Assembly: GCA_913060695.1 (NCBI GenBank)
Contig: CAJXUA010000022.1
Location: 1-49,125 of the forward strand
Reading direction: 5' to 3'
DNA length: 49,125 nt
Source: an uncultured Gammaproteobacteria bacterium
GTDB lineage: Bacteria; Pseudomonadota; Gammaproteobacteria; Pseudomonadales; Pseudohongiellaceae
Of the stretch, positions 16,800 to 26,400 are shown piece by piece. How positions within the stretch are numbered: the stretch's first letter is position 1; each line of letters starts with the position of its first letter. The notes beneath the pieces are model-generated. The model saw nothing but the letters and a program-made list of their open reading frames with translations, searched no databases and had not been told where the DNA came from. The position numbers and the translations under genes were made by a program.

Positions 16800-16829
16800 C
16801 TTTGCAATGCAAAGTACTTCGCAAATAAT
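16800..16829 (+). promoter_or_regulatory. Promoter with palindromic operator, copy 2
   Basis: CTTTGCAATGCAAAG (16800-16814) is a perfect palindrome with 7-bp arms around one base. TTTGCA (16801-16806) serves as -35 and AATAAT (16824-16829) as -10, with 17 bp between. Arrangement and sequence match the site at 15755. An ATG inside the palindrome (16807) is in frame with the next gene but is not the likely start. Confidence 0.55.
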
Positions 16830-16857
16830 TGTCTGGTTCACAAAAGGGAGAAGGCAG

Positions 16858-18405
16858 ATGGAAGCATTGAGCGCTAAACAAACCTTGAAAAACGACACGA
16901 GTATGGAGACGTTGGCAGCGGCGCTCTTATTGGGAGTGGCTGGCGATATTCTATTTTGGGATAGCGGTCTGGCCGGACCGGGCCTCTGTGTCTGGATACT
17001 GCTTCTAGGCGGCGCCAGTTACTACTTTAATTTCTATGTCAGTAAGGCCTGGCGTAAAGTGCTTCTTGTTTGGGCGGCAGTCGCGATTGCCGCGAGCTTA
17101 CTGCTCGTGTTGCGTGCCTCTATGCAACTGACGCCCCTCGTGCTGCTCGTGATCGCAATGTGTGCAGTCATAGTGTTGATGCAAGCCGGTAGCACCAAGC
17201 TAATTGAGGCTAAACTGCGTGACTATATGCACGCGACTTGGAGGCTGCCTATGCGCGTTGCACCCGGATTATTTCCGCTGTTAAGTCGACTGCAATGGCG
17301 GGGTTTTTCTAACAGTCCTCGCGTGTTGGGGCTTGTTAAAGGCGCGCTACTCGCTATGCCAATATTATTAGTGTTCGTCGCGCTTTTTTCTACGGCGGAT
17401 GCTAATTACGCTCGTTACGTCACGAGCTTTATCGATTCGCTTGGGTTTGCAGCACCACAGCACCTACTGTTGGTTCTCCTTGTAGCGTGGTTTGCCGCGG
17501 GCTTGCTACGTTGTACTCAACGGGAGCCACTGACGAGCACGCCTGGTCCTGCGCGTTTGTTCTTAGGTGGAGAGGAAACCTTGATGATCATGGGATCTCT
17601 TACCTTGCTGTTTGTCAGTTTTGTAGTGTTGCAGGCGAGCTATTTATTCGGCGGACAGGCTGTCATAGAGAGCAGTACGGGCATGACTGTAGCAGACTAC
17701 GCACGGCGTGGGTTCTTCGAGTTGATCGTGATTGCGTCCCTTACCCTCGTAGTGCTGTTATGCCTTTCTTCTGTGCAGTGTTCGCAGCGCATCTTTCGTC
17801 CACTGGCCGCCGTGTTAGTCGCATGCGTTTTCGTCATTCTAGTCTCTGCATTGCAACGCCTTAGCCTCTACATCGAATCGTTCGGGCTTAGTCTGAGTCG
17901 AGTGTTCGCGGTTGCCTTCATGCTCTGGCTCGCTGGAAATTTGCTGTCATTCGCGTTCACCTGTCTGCGTGGGCGCGATAGGGGTTTTGCCTCTGGGCTC
18001 GTAGTGTCGGGCATTGTGACTATTTTTCTAGTGGCTCTGATAAACCCCGCGGCGATAGTGGTGCGGGTAAATCTCGAGCGATCTACACAGACAAATAGCC
18101 AAATCGATTGGATATATCTTCTTAACCTAGGCCCGGATGGAGTGCCAACGATGTTAGGGCAGTTGGAGCATTTGCCCGAACATGTGCAGTGCCATTTGGC
18201 TAATGGGCTTCTGATGCGCTATAGCGATCAACTAGTAAGTCAACCTGGCGATTGGCGCACATGGAATTATAGCCGTGAGAAAGCGTTCACAGTGGTTTCA
18301 GAGGCACATGCACAGTTGTTCAGCTTATCTGGCAGAGGACAGGTGATTGCGAACTTGCAGCCTGTTTGGCCACAGCGACTGGCGCTGTTCTCACTGTGCT
18401 CTTAG
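16858..18405 (+). CDS. DUF4173-like polytopic membrane protein
   Basis: 515 residues from ATG 16858, which has GGGAGAAGG just upstream. The in-frame ATG at 16807 lies inside the operator palindrome and is rejected. About ten to twelve hydrophobic helices fill residues 20-400, followed by a C-terminal soluble part (about 410-515) with a DWRTWNYSREKA segment. The arrangement and the long helical core resemble the DUF4173/DUF4153 families, whose function is not known. It is preceded by its own promoter with the same operator as the membrane protein/regulator pair, so the three genes probably form one regulon. A short GC-poor stretch follows the stop. Confidence 0.65.
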   Translation: MEALSAKQTLKNDTSMETLAAALLLGVAGDILFWDSGLAGPGLCVWILLLGGASYYFNFYVSKAWRKVLLVWAAVAIAASLLLVLRASMQLTPLVLLVIAMCAVIVLMQAGSTKLIEAKLRDYMHATWRLPMRVAPGLFPLLSRLQWRGFSNSPRVLGLVKGALLAMPILLVFVALFSTADANYARYVTSFIDSLGFAAPQHLLLVLLVAWFAAGLLRCTQREPLTSTPGPARLFLGGEETLMIMGSLTLLFVSFVVLQASYLFGGQAVIESSTGMTVADYARRGFFELIVIASLTLVVLLCLSSVQCSQRIFRPLAAVLVACVFVILVSALQRLSLYIESFGLSLSRVFAVAFMLWLAGNLLSFAFTCLRGRDRGFASGLVVSGIVTIFLVALINPAAIVVRVNLERSTQTNSQIDWIYLLNLGPDGVPTMLGQLEHLPEHVQCHLANGLLMRYSDQLVSQPGDWRTWNYSREKAFTVVSEAHAQLFSLSGRGQVIANLQPVWPQRLALFSLCS

Positions 18406-18516
18406 GATAATACTGAGCTTGAACGCTAACGGTTTTAATTTGGCGCTGTTCGTCCTATATTGTCGATACGATTCTTAGTTCAAGTGACAGCTGCGGCTTG
18501 CCGCTTGTAAGCTAGC

Positions 18517-20961
18517 ATGATGCAAAGGAACGGTATTCTAGCCAGAGACAATATGGTGAAATTCCTCAATGTCGTTGATATGCAGAACTTTCCAGCTTCT
18601 TGGGGAGTAGAGCCGTTGCTCGAAAAACTAGCGGAAACCTGTCGAGCGGGGCAGGCGCTCGTCATCGCTGATAATGCCACGCAGGGTCGCTACATAAGCA
18701 CCTTCGGTATGCCTAATGGCGACGTGCCATTAGATTTGACTGCGCTGCAAGGCCTCCTGCCAGACTCCATGCTGCTAGAGATTGAACGCAGCAGCGATCC
18801 ACGTGCTTTTAAGGCACTAAACTTACCCTCGAATCAAACCCCTATCTCCTATATTGCGGGCCTAGCCCTATTAGATTCTAAGGGGCAACGAATCGGCTTT
18901 ATCTGTGTGCTAGACAGTAAACCGAAGCGTATGAGCAATCTACAGAAACTGGCCTTCGAGCAATTGGCTAATAGTCTTCAATTAAAGATTGAGGCAAGAA
19001 GCAAGCTAAGCCCTAATATAATTGACGAAGAGTTTGTAGTGCGCGATCTTTTGCGCCGGAAATTGGCGAACAATCCAAGCAATAGCCTAGAGTCTGTTTT
19101 TACAGAGGCGCTAGATGCCATCAGAGATCATATCTCCATTATCGATGAATCCGGCGTTAACATATTCGTAAACACAGCGTGGGTCGATTTCTCTGAGAAA
19201 AATAGTGGCATGGCTAGGCGTGAACAGCTTGGGTTAGGCAGCAACTATCTGCAAGTATGCGAGAGGTCCGCCGCGCAGGGATGCGACGATGCGATGTTTG
19301 TTTTCGCCGCCATCAACGCGGCGTTAAGCAGTGCGGATTTCTCCGTGCGCAGGCTAGAATACCCTTGCCATAGCACGAATGAAGAACGGTGGTTTGTGGC
19401 CAGTATCTCGGCGCTTTCCATTAACTCCAGAAAACTTGTCGTGATAAGTCATCACAATGTGACAAGGAGAAAGCAGGCGGAAATAGAGAATAGAAGATTG
19501 GTGGATAAGCTCGAGATTCGTGTTAGCGAGCGTACCCAGGAATTAGAGAAGACTAATCAGATATTGCGCAATAGCGAGGAAAAATACCGCTCCATTTTTA
19601 GAAATTCGACGGTTGGTTTTTTTATTACATCATTGGATGGTGTGTGCGTAGACGTTAACGATGCCTTTTGTGATTTAACAGGTCGACAGCCTGAGGAGCT
19701 TATGGGTCAGAGAATAAGCGATGTGCTATTCGATCACGATGCCAATTTAATTGGGCATATGCAGTCATCGGTTCTTTCTGGCGAAACTGTGAATCAAGTT
19801 CGTGACGTTAGGATTCGCAGGTCCGACAAAGCGCATAGTTGGGCACGCGCCTCGGTTGCCGCCATTTTTGATGGCGAAGGTAAGCCAGTTCAAATAATGA
19901 ATTTGTTTCAGGATTTCACGCTGCAGAAAAAAGCCAAACAAGAGCGTGACCAAGTCTTCGAAAAATCCTTCGATTTATTCGCCATCATCGAATATGACGG
20001 TACTATATTCCAAGCGAACCCGGCGTGTAGTCGTATGTTCGGTATACCTGGAAGGAGTCTCCCTGGCAAAAACATGCTGGAGTTTATCCATCCAGACGAT
20101 ATACATAAAGCTAGTGCTGTCTTAAAGGCTATGCAAGAAGAAGACAATGAAGTCCCCGCCTTGGATATTCGTATGCATTGCAAAGGCGGTGGATACCGCG
20201 ACATCCGGTGGAGTGGTTCGCGTCATATAGAACACGCGCGCCTGATCGTAGTTGGCAGGGATGTTACGAGCTCCCTCAATTCTAAGCGCGCGCTGCAGCG
20301 ATTAGCCTCACGCTTACAGCAGATTCGCGAGGAAGAGCGAACCCGTATATCGAGGGAGATTCACGATGAGCTTGGGCAAATACTCACGGCCCTTAAAATA
20401 GACCTTAATCTCCTCAATCGCGATGTAGGTGAAAGCTCGGACGATCTCCTGAGGGAGGACATTTCTTCAATCATCGAGTTGGTAAACTCGACCCTGAACT
20501 CGGTAAAGCGCATCGCTCAAGACTTGCGTCCAGAGGTCTTGGATGCCCTTGGCTTGGTGCCTGCACTAGAGTGGCAGGCGAAAGAGACTCAATCTCGTAT
20601 GGGCTTAAAGTGCAAAATCGTGTGCAAGCAAGAGATCCCGGAATTAGACAGTGAGCAGACCACTCAATTGTTTCGCATAATCCAAGAGTCTCTGACCAAC
20701 GTAGTGCGTCATGCAGAAGCTAGCCTTGTAAAGGTTCTCATCGAATTGCTCGAGGATAATATTTTGAGTATCTGCATTCGCGATAATGGTAAGGGCTTTA
20801 ATGTAGAAGATGTAGGGTTTCAATCCCTTGGTTTACTCGGTATGCAAGAGCGCGCAAGGAATATCGGTGCGCAACTTGATATAAAGAGTAAAATTAACAA
20901 AGGTACGACAGTGAAGCTAAGATTGCCTGTCGGTAGCGTTTATTGGGACGAACAAGAATGA
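18517..20961 (+). CDS. GAF-PAS-PAS-PAS sensor histidine kinase (NarX-like HisKA_3 type)
   Basis: 814 residues from ATG 18517; ATG 18553 is an alternative, and neither has a clear ribosome binding site. No membrane segment is seen, so it is probably cytoplasmic. A GAF domain (about 15-165) is followed by a PAS (about 190-320), a coiled coil, a PAS starting at KYRSIFRNSTVGFF, and a third PAS starting at FEKSFDLFAIIEYDG. The kinase core is HisKA_3, with His616 in SREIHDELGQ. The ATPase has IIQESLTNVVRHAEAS, IRDNGKGF and LGLLGMQERA. The core is of the NarX/DegS class, which pairs with LuxR-type regulators. Exactly such a regulator follows with an ATGA overlap. The three sensing domains point to intracellular or redox signals; the ligand is not evident. 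Confidence 0.9.
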   Translation: MMQRNGILARDNMVKFLNVVDMQNFPASWGVEPLLEKLAETCRAGQALVIADNATQGRYISTFGMPNGDVPLDLTALQGLLPDSMLLEIERSSDPRAFKALNLPSNQTPISYIAGLALLDSKGQRIGFICVLDSKPKRMSNLQKLAFEQLANSLQLKIEARSKLSPNIIDEEFVVRDLLRRKLANNPSNSLESVFTEALDAIRDHISIIDESGVNIFVNTAWVDFSEKNSGMARREQLGLGSNYLQVCERSAAQGCDDAMFVFAAINAALSSADFSVRRLEYPCHSTNEERWFVASISALSINSRKLVVISHHNVTRRKQAEIENRRLVDKLEIRVSERTQELEKTNQILRNSEEKYRSIFRNSTVGFFITSLDGVCVDVNDAFCDLTGRQPEELMGQRISDVLFDHDANLIGHMQSSVLSGETVNQVRDVRIRRSDKAHSWARASVAAIFDGEGKPVQIMNLFQDFTLQKKAKQERDQVFEKSFDLFAIIEYDGTIFQANPACSRMFGIPGRSLPGKNMLEFIHPDDIHKASAVLKAMQEEDNEVPALDIRMHCKGGGYRDIRWSGSRHIEHARLIVVGRDVTSSLNSKRALQRLASRLQQIREEERTRISREIHDELGQILTALKIDLNLLNRDVGESSDDLLREDISSIIELVNSTLNSVKRIAQDLRPEVLDALGLVPALEWQAKETQSRMGLKCKIVCKQEIPELDSEQTTQLFRIIQESLTNVVRHAEASLVKVLIELLEDNILSICIRDNGKGFNVEDVGFQSLGLLGMQERARNIGAQLDIKSKINKGTTVKLRLPVGSVYWDEQE

Positions 20962-21590
20962 TTCGAATTATAATCGCCGATGATCATGCTCTGATCCGAG
21001 AGGGTTTGCGTAAGGTCTTTAGTAGAGAAAAAGATATAGAGCTTGTCGCTACCGCAAAAGATGCAAGCGAAGCCGCGCAGCTTTGTGCCAAGCACGATGT
21101 CGATGTCTTTATTGTCGATTTTAATATGCCAGGTCGTAGTGGCTTGGAGCTTATAGCGCGACTAAAGACCTTAAGGCCAAAGCTAGCAGTCTTAGTGCTA
21201 AGCATGATGCCGGAGCGCGATGTTGCGGTGCGTGCGTTTAAAGTGGGTGCGGCAGGTTTTGTCTCTAAAGAGAGTGCCTCCGATGAAATAGTGAACGCCG
21301 TTCGGAAGGTGGCAACTGGTGCTCGCTACGTCAGTCCAGCGGTAGCTGAGCAGTTAGCGCAGAATTTGGATGCAAACACTCATGACGTGGCCCATGACGC
21401 ATTGTCAGATAGAGAGCTTCAAGTCGTCCGTTTGATTGCGTCAGGAAAGCGCACCCGGGAGATTTCAGAACAACTGTCTTTAAGCATCAGTACAATCGCT
21501 ACATACCGTCGCCGCATTGCGGAGAAGCTTAATTTGCGCTCCGATGTCGAGATTACTCGCTATGCCATAGAACACAATCTTATAGTATAG
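20958..21590 (+). CDS. LuxR/NarL-type response regulator
   Basis: 210 residues from ATG 20958-20960, which overlaps the kinase stop as ATGA; a TTG five codons earlier is less likely. The receiver has IADDHA, phosphoacceptor Asp54 (VFIVDFNMPGRSG), Ser in VLSMM and Lys in VSKES. The LuxR-type helix-turn-helix (about 145-210) starts at LSDRELQVVRLIASGK. It is the cognate partner of the HisKA_3 kinase upstream. The next genes encode a lone receiver and a receiver-EAL phosphodiesterase, so it may belong to a branched pathway. The 45-base palindrome 42 bases after its stop could be a binding site or a transcript end. Confidence 0.92.
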   Translation: MIRIIIADDHALIREGLRKVFSREKDIELVATAKDASEAAQLCAKHDVDVFIVDFNMPGRSGLELIARLKTLRPKLAVLVLSMMPERDVAVRAFKVGAAGFVSKESASDEIVNAVRKVATGARYVSPAVAEQLAQNLDANTHDVAHDALSDRELQVVRLIASGKRTREISEQLSLSISTIATYRRRIAEKLNLRSDVEITRYAIEHNLIV

Positions 21591-21632
21591 TCTTTCCACC
21601 TCCTTGCTTAGATCGCGAAACACCCCTTCTTC

Positions 21633-21677
21633 ATGACGAGCCCTGTGTCACGAAATTCGTGACACAGGGCTCGTCAT
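21633..21677. repeat. 45-nt perfect inverted repeat (22-bp arms, 1-nt centre)
   Basis: The two 22-base arms (21633-21654 and 21656-21677) are exact complements around a single A at 21655. The central part contains GTCACGAAATTCGTGAC, itself a palindrome, and another CGTGAC lies just after the right arm (21681-21686). It sits between the response regulator gene and the lone receiver gene. As RNA it would be an extremely stable hairpin, but no T run follows. It could be a transcript end, an mRNA-processing site or an operator. Confidence 0.7.
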
Positions 21678-21773
21678 TATCGTGACAAAGTTACCACGAG
21701 ATTGGTGATACCGCTTTTCCCTCATTGCTCTATCCTAGATCATGTATTTATTAAAGTTAAAAGGACTTGCTGC

Positions 21774-22214
21774 ATGAAAGTTTTAATCGCGGATAGCTCG
21801 CCCATATTTCGAGAGCGGCTAGTACGCTTGGCTATTGAAATTATTGGGGATATCGACGTCTTTGAAGCACGGAATTATCAAGAATTAAGAGAGATCTACA
21901 CCCAAGACGCACCGTCATTGATCTTCGTCGATATTTTCCTAGATGGGGGAAGTGCGTTAAGAGTGCTAGATGAGAATCCCGATATCAGTAGCAACGCACA
22001 TGTAGTTGTTTTATTAAATACGCGAGACGAGTCACTGGCGAGGCAAGCGAAAGAGAAGGGTGCACGAGCTGTCTATTTGAAGAGTGACGACTTGATAGAG
22101 GCAATGTCAATTCATCAGATTATCGTTCCAGTTGGAGCGCGAGAGGCTCTACCCAGTGACCACCACTCATTGCAAGAAAGACCCATTAAACAATTCTCAG
22201 CTGCTAGTAAATAA
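21774..22214 (+). CDS. Single-domain receiver protein with a reduced acidic pocket
   Basis: 146 residues from ATG 21774, with AAAGGA eight bases upstream. An earlier in-frame start (21702) is possible but has no binding site. The protein is a CheY-like receiver with phosphoacceptor Asp53 (LIFVDIFLDGG) and conserved Lys (VYLKS). The acidic pair that binds magnesium is reduced to one Asp (LIADSS), and the switch Thr/Ser region reads LLNT. After the receiver there is only a tail of about 25 residues. It may be a phosphate shuttle or sink, or a protein-protein adapter, between the kinases on either side. It is followed 16 bases later by the receiver-EAL gene, which has the same type of ribosome binding site. 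Confidence 0.8.
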   Translation: MKVLIADSSPIFRERLVRLAIEIIGDIDVFEARNYQELREIYTQDAPSLIFVDIFLDGGSALRVLDENPDISSNAHVVVLLNTRDESLARQAKEKGARAVYLKSDDLIEAMSIHQIIVPVGAREALPSDHHSLQERPIKQFSAASK

Positions 22215-22230
22215 TCTTAAGGACTACAGC

Positions 22231-23472
22231 ATGTCTCCCATTTCGAACTCAGACACTTTGAACTCTAAATCACCTAGTGATATGAGAGTGCTCATTGTTG
22301 AAGATGACGAGTTTCAGCGCAATATGTTGGTTCGACTACTGAAATTAAATAGAGTTGAAACCATCGAGCAAGCCGCGGATGGAGTTCTGGCGCTCGAGAT
22401 AATCGAGCGTTGTCCAGAAGGCTTCGATCTGATCATTAGCGATCTCGAAATGCCCAACATGGATGGCATGGAGTTCATTCGGATTTTGTGCGAGAGAAAG
22501 ACGCTATGCTCTCTCGCCATTACTAGCGCTTGGAATGAGACATTCCTAAGCTCGATTCAAACCATGTGCAGTGCCTATGGAATAGACCCGCTGGGCGTAT
22601 TGAAGAAGCCTATCACCAGCAAGAACATCGAAGTATTGCTGAAGAAAATTGATTCTAAGAAAAGAGGCCGAGAACACGTCTTCAAAGCGAGCGTGCCCAG
22701 ATTCTCCATCGAAGAGATACTCGAGGGCGTCGCGGCTAATCAGTTCGAGCCTGCCTACCAGGCCAAGATGGATCTGCAGACAGGGCGCATAGTCGGTGCT
22801 GAGGCGCTGGCCCGTTGGGAGCATCCGGTGCATGGCACTGTACCTCCTTTCTCGTTTATCGAGACGCTCGAAAATGCCGGCAAGATCAATGAGTTGACCT
22901 TCAGCATGATTGCGCAGGCCGCGGCCGCATGTCGTAGCTGGGACGAGATGGGCTTGAATATTGACGTCGCAGTAAACCTATCTCTGACATCCTTAACGGA
23001 TACTAAGCTCGCAAGGCATATCTACGACCTAGTACGGGAGTCTGGCCTAAGCCCCGAAAGGATGACCTTGGAGATGACCGAGACTGCTGCCATGACGGAA
23101 TTGGCTCCCGTTCTAGAGAATCTCGCTAGGCTTAGAATGCTTGGGTTCGGCTTGTCGATAGATGACTTCGGTACCGGCTTTGCAAGCATGCAACAACTTT
23201 CTCGAGTCGCCTTCACTGAACTTAAAATCGATCGCAGTTTCGTCTCTGTTATGGGTGAGAAAAGAGAAGCGAAAGCGATTGTCGAGACAAGTATCGACAT
23301 AGCGAGCCGGCTTGGCATTAAGTCGATCGCGGAGGGTGTTGAGACTGCAGAAGAGCTACAGATACTAAAGCAGTCTGGTTGTAATCTTGCGCAAGGCTAT
23401 TACATCTCTAAACCAATTGGTCTGAGCGAGTTTACTGAATTTTGTCTGCAAAAACGTGCCAATCATGAATAG
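22231..23472 (+). CDS. Response regulator with EAL phosphodiesterase domain (RocR-like)
   Basis: 413 residues from ATG 22231, with AAGGA eight bases upstream; an upstream in-frame start would overlap the previous gene and is not favoured. The receiver (about 20-140) has VEDDE, phosphoacceptor Asp71 (LIISDLEMPNMDG) and Lys in LKKPI. The EAL domain (about 160-410) has the signature Glu191 (GAEALARW), AVNLS, LEMTET, IDDFGTGFAS, KIDRSF and AEGVET. All metal and catalytic residues that I can check are present, so it should hydrolyse cyclic-di-GMP, controlled by phosphorylation. Domain order and size match RocR of Pseudomonas. The hybrid kinase gene overlaps its end by 8 bases and is the likely phosphodonor. 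It would lower cyclic-di-GMP and so could turn off exopolysaccharide production. Confidence 0.92.
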   Translation: MSPISNSDTLNSKSPSDMRVLIVEDDEFQRNMLVRLLKLNRVETIEQAADGVLALEIIERCPEGFDLIISDLEMPNMDGMEFIRILCERKTLCSLAITSAWNETFLSSIQTMCSAYGIDPLGVLKKPITSKNIEVLLKKIDSKKRGREHVFKASVPRFSIEEILEGVAANQFEPAYQAKMDLQTGRIVGAEALARWEHPVHGTVPPFSFIETLENAGKINELTFSMIAQAAAACRSWDEMGLNIDVAVNLSLTSLTDTKLARHIYDLVRESGLSPERMTLEMTETAAMTELAPVLENLARLRMLGFGLSIDDFGTGFASMQQLSRVAFTELKIDRSFVSVMGEKREAKAIVETSIDIASRLGIKSIAEGVETAEELQILKQSGCNLAQGYYISKPIGLSEFTEFCLQKRANHE

Positions 23473-26400
23473 CGCGGTGATAAAAAACAGCATTCTCTCC
23501 AATAATGCTATGGGTATTCTCTTAGTTGCAGTTGCCTATGCGGTAAGTTCACTTCTAGGCGACTTCCTCGCGTCTTCGCCCTCGGACGCGTCTCCTTTTT
23601 GGCCGGCCGCAGGGGTCGGTCTTGCTGGGCTTTTGTTGGGAGGCATAGGCCTGTGGCCAGGCATTTTACTTGGCGACCTAGCCTTCAATCTGATTAACCA
23701 CCCCGTAGCAAACGGTAATCTTCTAGATCTCGCCTGGATTCTCCTCGATACAACAGGGCCCACGCTTCAGGCAGTGTTGGGCGCAGCCTATATTTCCCGA
23801 TACCTACAACTTAGCCTAGAAGGAGATTTTGCCTCAGTTGCGAAGTCTTATCTCATTGGTGTGTTGTTGTGCTGCATGGTGTCTCCAAGTTTCGGTGTGC
23901 CCGTATTGCTTATACGAGATTTGATGCCCCCCTCAGCGTTTGTGTCTACCTGGTTCTCATGGTGGGTAGGGGACAGTCTTGGAGTAATGCTCTTCACACC
24001 ATTTATAGTGCTGTTAGCCTATAATTTTAGAGAAGCAAAGCTCGGCAAATACAGCGTGATAATACCGCCCCTAGCCCTAGTAATGGTGGTGATGATTTTC
24101 GCTATTCTCTGGTTTCAAAACAGTGAGAAAGAATCCTATAAAGATTCTCTTCGAGTCGAATCAGATCAAACACTAGAGATTTTTGTAGAACGGCTAAAAG
24201 GCGCTACAGATGCCTTGCAATCGGTTAAGCGCTACATTGCTGTTGAGGAGCAGATTGATGAAGAGAAACTGAACTCCTACATCGAGCAGATCGATGAGGT
24301 TGGTATTAGGTCATTCTCGTGGTTTCCAAGAGTACAAACTCAACCAGAGGGGGATCGAGCGTTAGCGCCTGGCTTTGAGAGCACTCGGGGCCTTGCAATC
24401 ACGACCTTCGACGATACGCAAGAATTTGTGCCTGTCGCAGAGAAAGAAGAATATTTCCCCGTTGTCTATACATCTGTCGATTTTTTGGGTGGAAGATTCT
24501 ACGGCTTCGACCCGACATCTGTTCCTGCGCAGAATGCCGTACTGGAACAAGCGCGCGACAACGATGAGATGGTACTAAGTGAAAATTTCAGCCTTGGGAT
24601 CGTCGACCTTCCTGTTTTCGTCTTCTACGCTCCCGTATATGAAAACTTGAATAACAACGCCACGATTGAAGAGCGGCGAGCGAATATAAAAGGCTATATC
24701 GGTGCGGTCGTAGAACCTAACTTACTAATCCCATCTACTAATCATGTATCGAGCACCATAGCAATCGCCTATGAATTGTTCGATACCATCGGCGGCGCGC
24801 CACTACTTTTGAATCCAACTGTGGATGCATTGGCTCAAAGCGGAGTGCAGATAGATTCTCAGCTCATTAGCATTTTTGGTAAGCAGCTCGAGTGGACTGC
24901 GTATGTTGACACTGGCTTCTGGCTGCCTGGGCAGAGCACGGAATCAAGACTATTCCTGATCGCGGTGCTGCTCATAATTCTGCTCTTCTCCTTCATGATC
25001 TCGAACTTTATCTCGCGCTCAAGACTTGTGCAGCACAAAGTCATTGAAAGAACGAAGGAGCTTAGCTTAGAAAGAGCCAAGCTAGGGCAGGCGCTCGATA
25101 TCGCTAGCGTGCTTGCGTGGAGTATTAAGCTTACTGAGAAAATTGTTGTGATGGATGACAGAAGCTACGGCTTCTTAAGAACTAATGTAGAGGAAGAGGG
25201 GGGGTATGAACTAGACCTAGAGCTATGGTTTGAGCGCTTCGTTCATGAAGATGATCGTCAGGTCTTGCTCAATAGCATTCTGGGAGAAGAATGGAGTGCA
25301 AACTCGATAGAGAGTCGAGAGATAGAAGGGCGATTGTGTCGCCGCGATGGCAAGGTGCGTAATGTGGCGTTTCGGTTTAGCGCACAATTCGATGTCGATG
25401 GTAATGCCGTAGAGTTGCTTGGCACTGCGCAGGATGTTACGCAGAGAAAAGAAATGCTGCAGGCTCTAAGAACGAGTGAAGAGTACTCCAGGAAGATCAT
25501 CGAAAGTAGCCAAGACTGTATCAAGGTTCATGATCTGGATGGAGTCATACTGAGTATCACCGATCGTGGCATGGAATTGATGGCTATCGAGGATAGAAGC
25601 GCGGTACTGAATATTGACTGGATTACGTTTTGGGAAGGCGATCGTGATCGCGCGGCCTATTCGAAAGCAATCGAGGAGGCGAGGAACGGCAGAACGGGCC
25701 ACTTCCAGGGTTGCGCACCTACAATGTCTGGTGAGCAAAAATCATGGGACATCCATATATCACCAATATTCGATTCCGAAGGGAATGTGGTCCGGCTGTT
25801 AAGCGTCTCGCGCGATATCACTGGGGAAATAGAATCAAAGCTATCTTTAGAGGCGCTCAATATTCGTCTGGAAGCCGAGGTCCAGAGTCGCACCTTGGAG
25901 CTGGCAGAGAGCGAGAAGCGCTACCGAAGTATGTTCGTAAGCAATCCCATTCCAATGTGGGTTTTCGACAACGATACACTTAAGTTTACAGCGGTAAACC
26001 AGGCTGCACTCGATACCTATGGCTACTCAGAAGAAGAGTTTCTGGAAATGAGCTTGTTGGATTTGCGACCAGTCGAGGATCGTGAGCGCATCCTTGAGCT
26101 TCTGAAAACACTCCCGAAGAACAAGACTGCGAAATTCGAAGGCTCGGTGCACATGCGTAAGGATGGAAGTCGTTTGCATGTGGACACTACCTCCCATTCG
26201 TTGATCGAGGGTAACAAACGGTATCGAATCGTAATGTCCAACGATATAACCGAAAGGCTCAACGCAAACGCTGAACTGAAGAAACAACAGGATCTAACTA
26301 ATTTGATTCTCGAGAATCTTTCCGAAGGCGTAGCCGTTTGCAATCAAGAAGGCGAAATTGTATTCGCTAACAAGACGATACGTGATTGGCTTCGAAGTGG

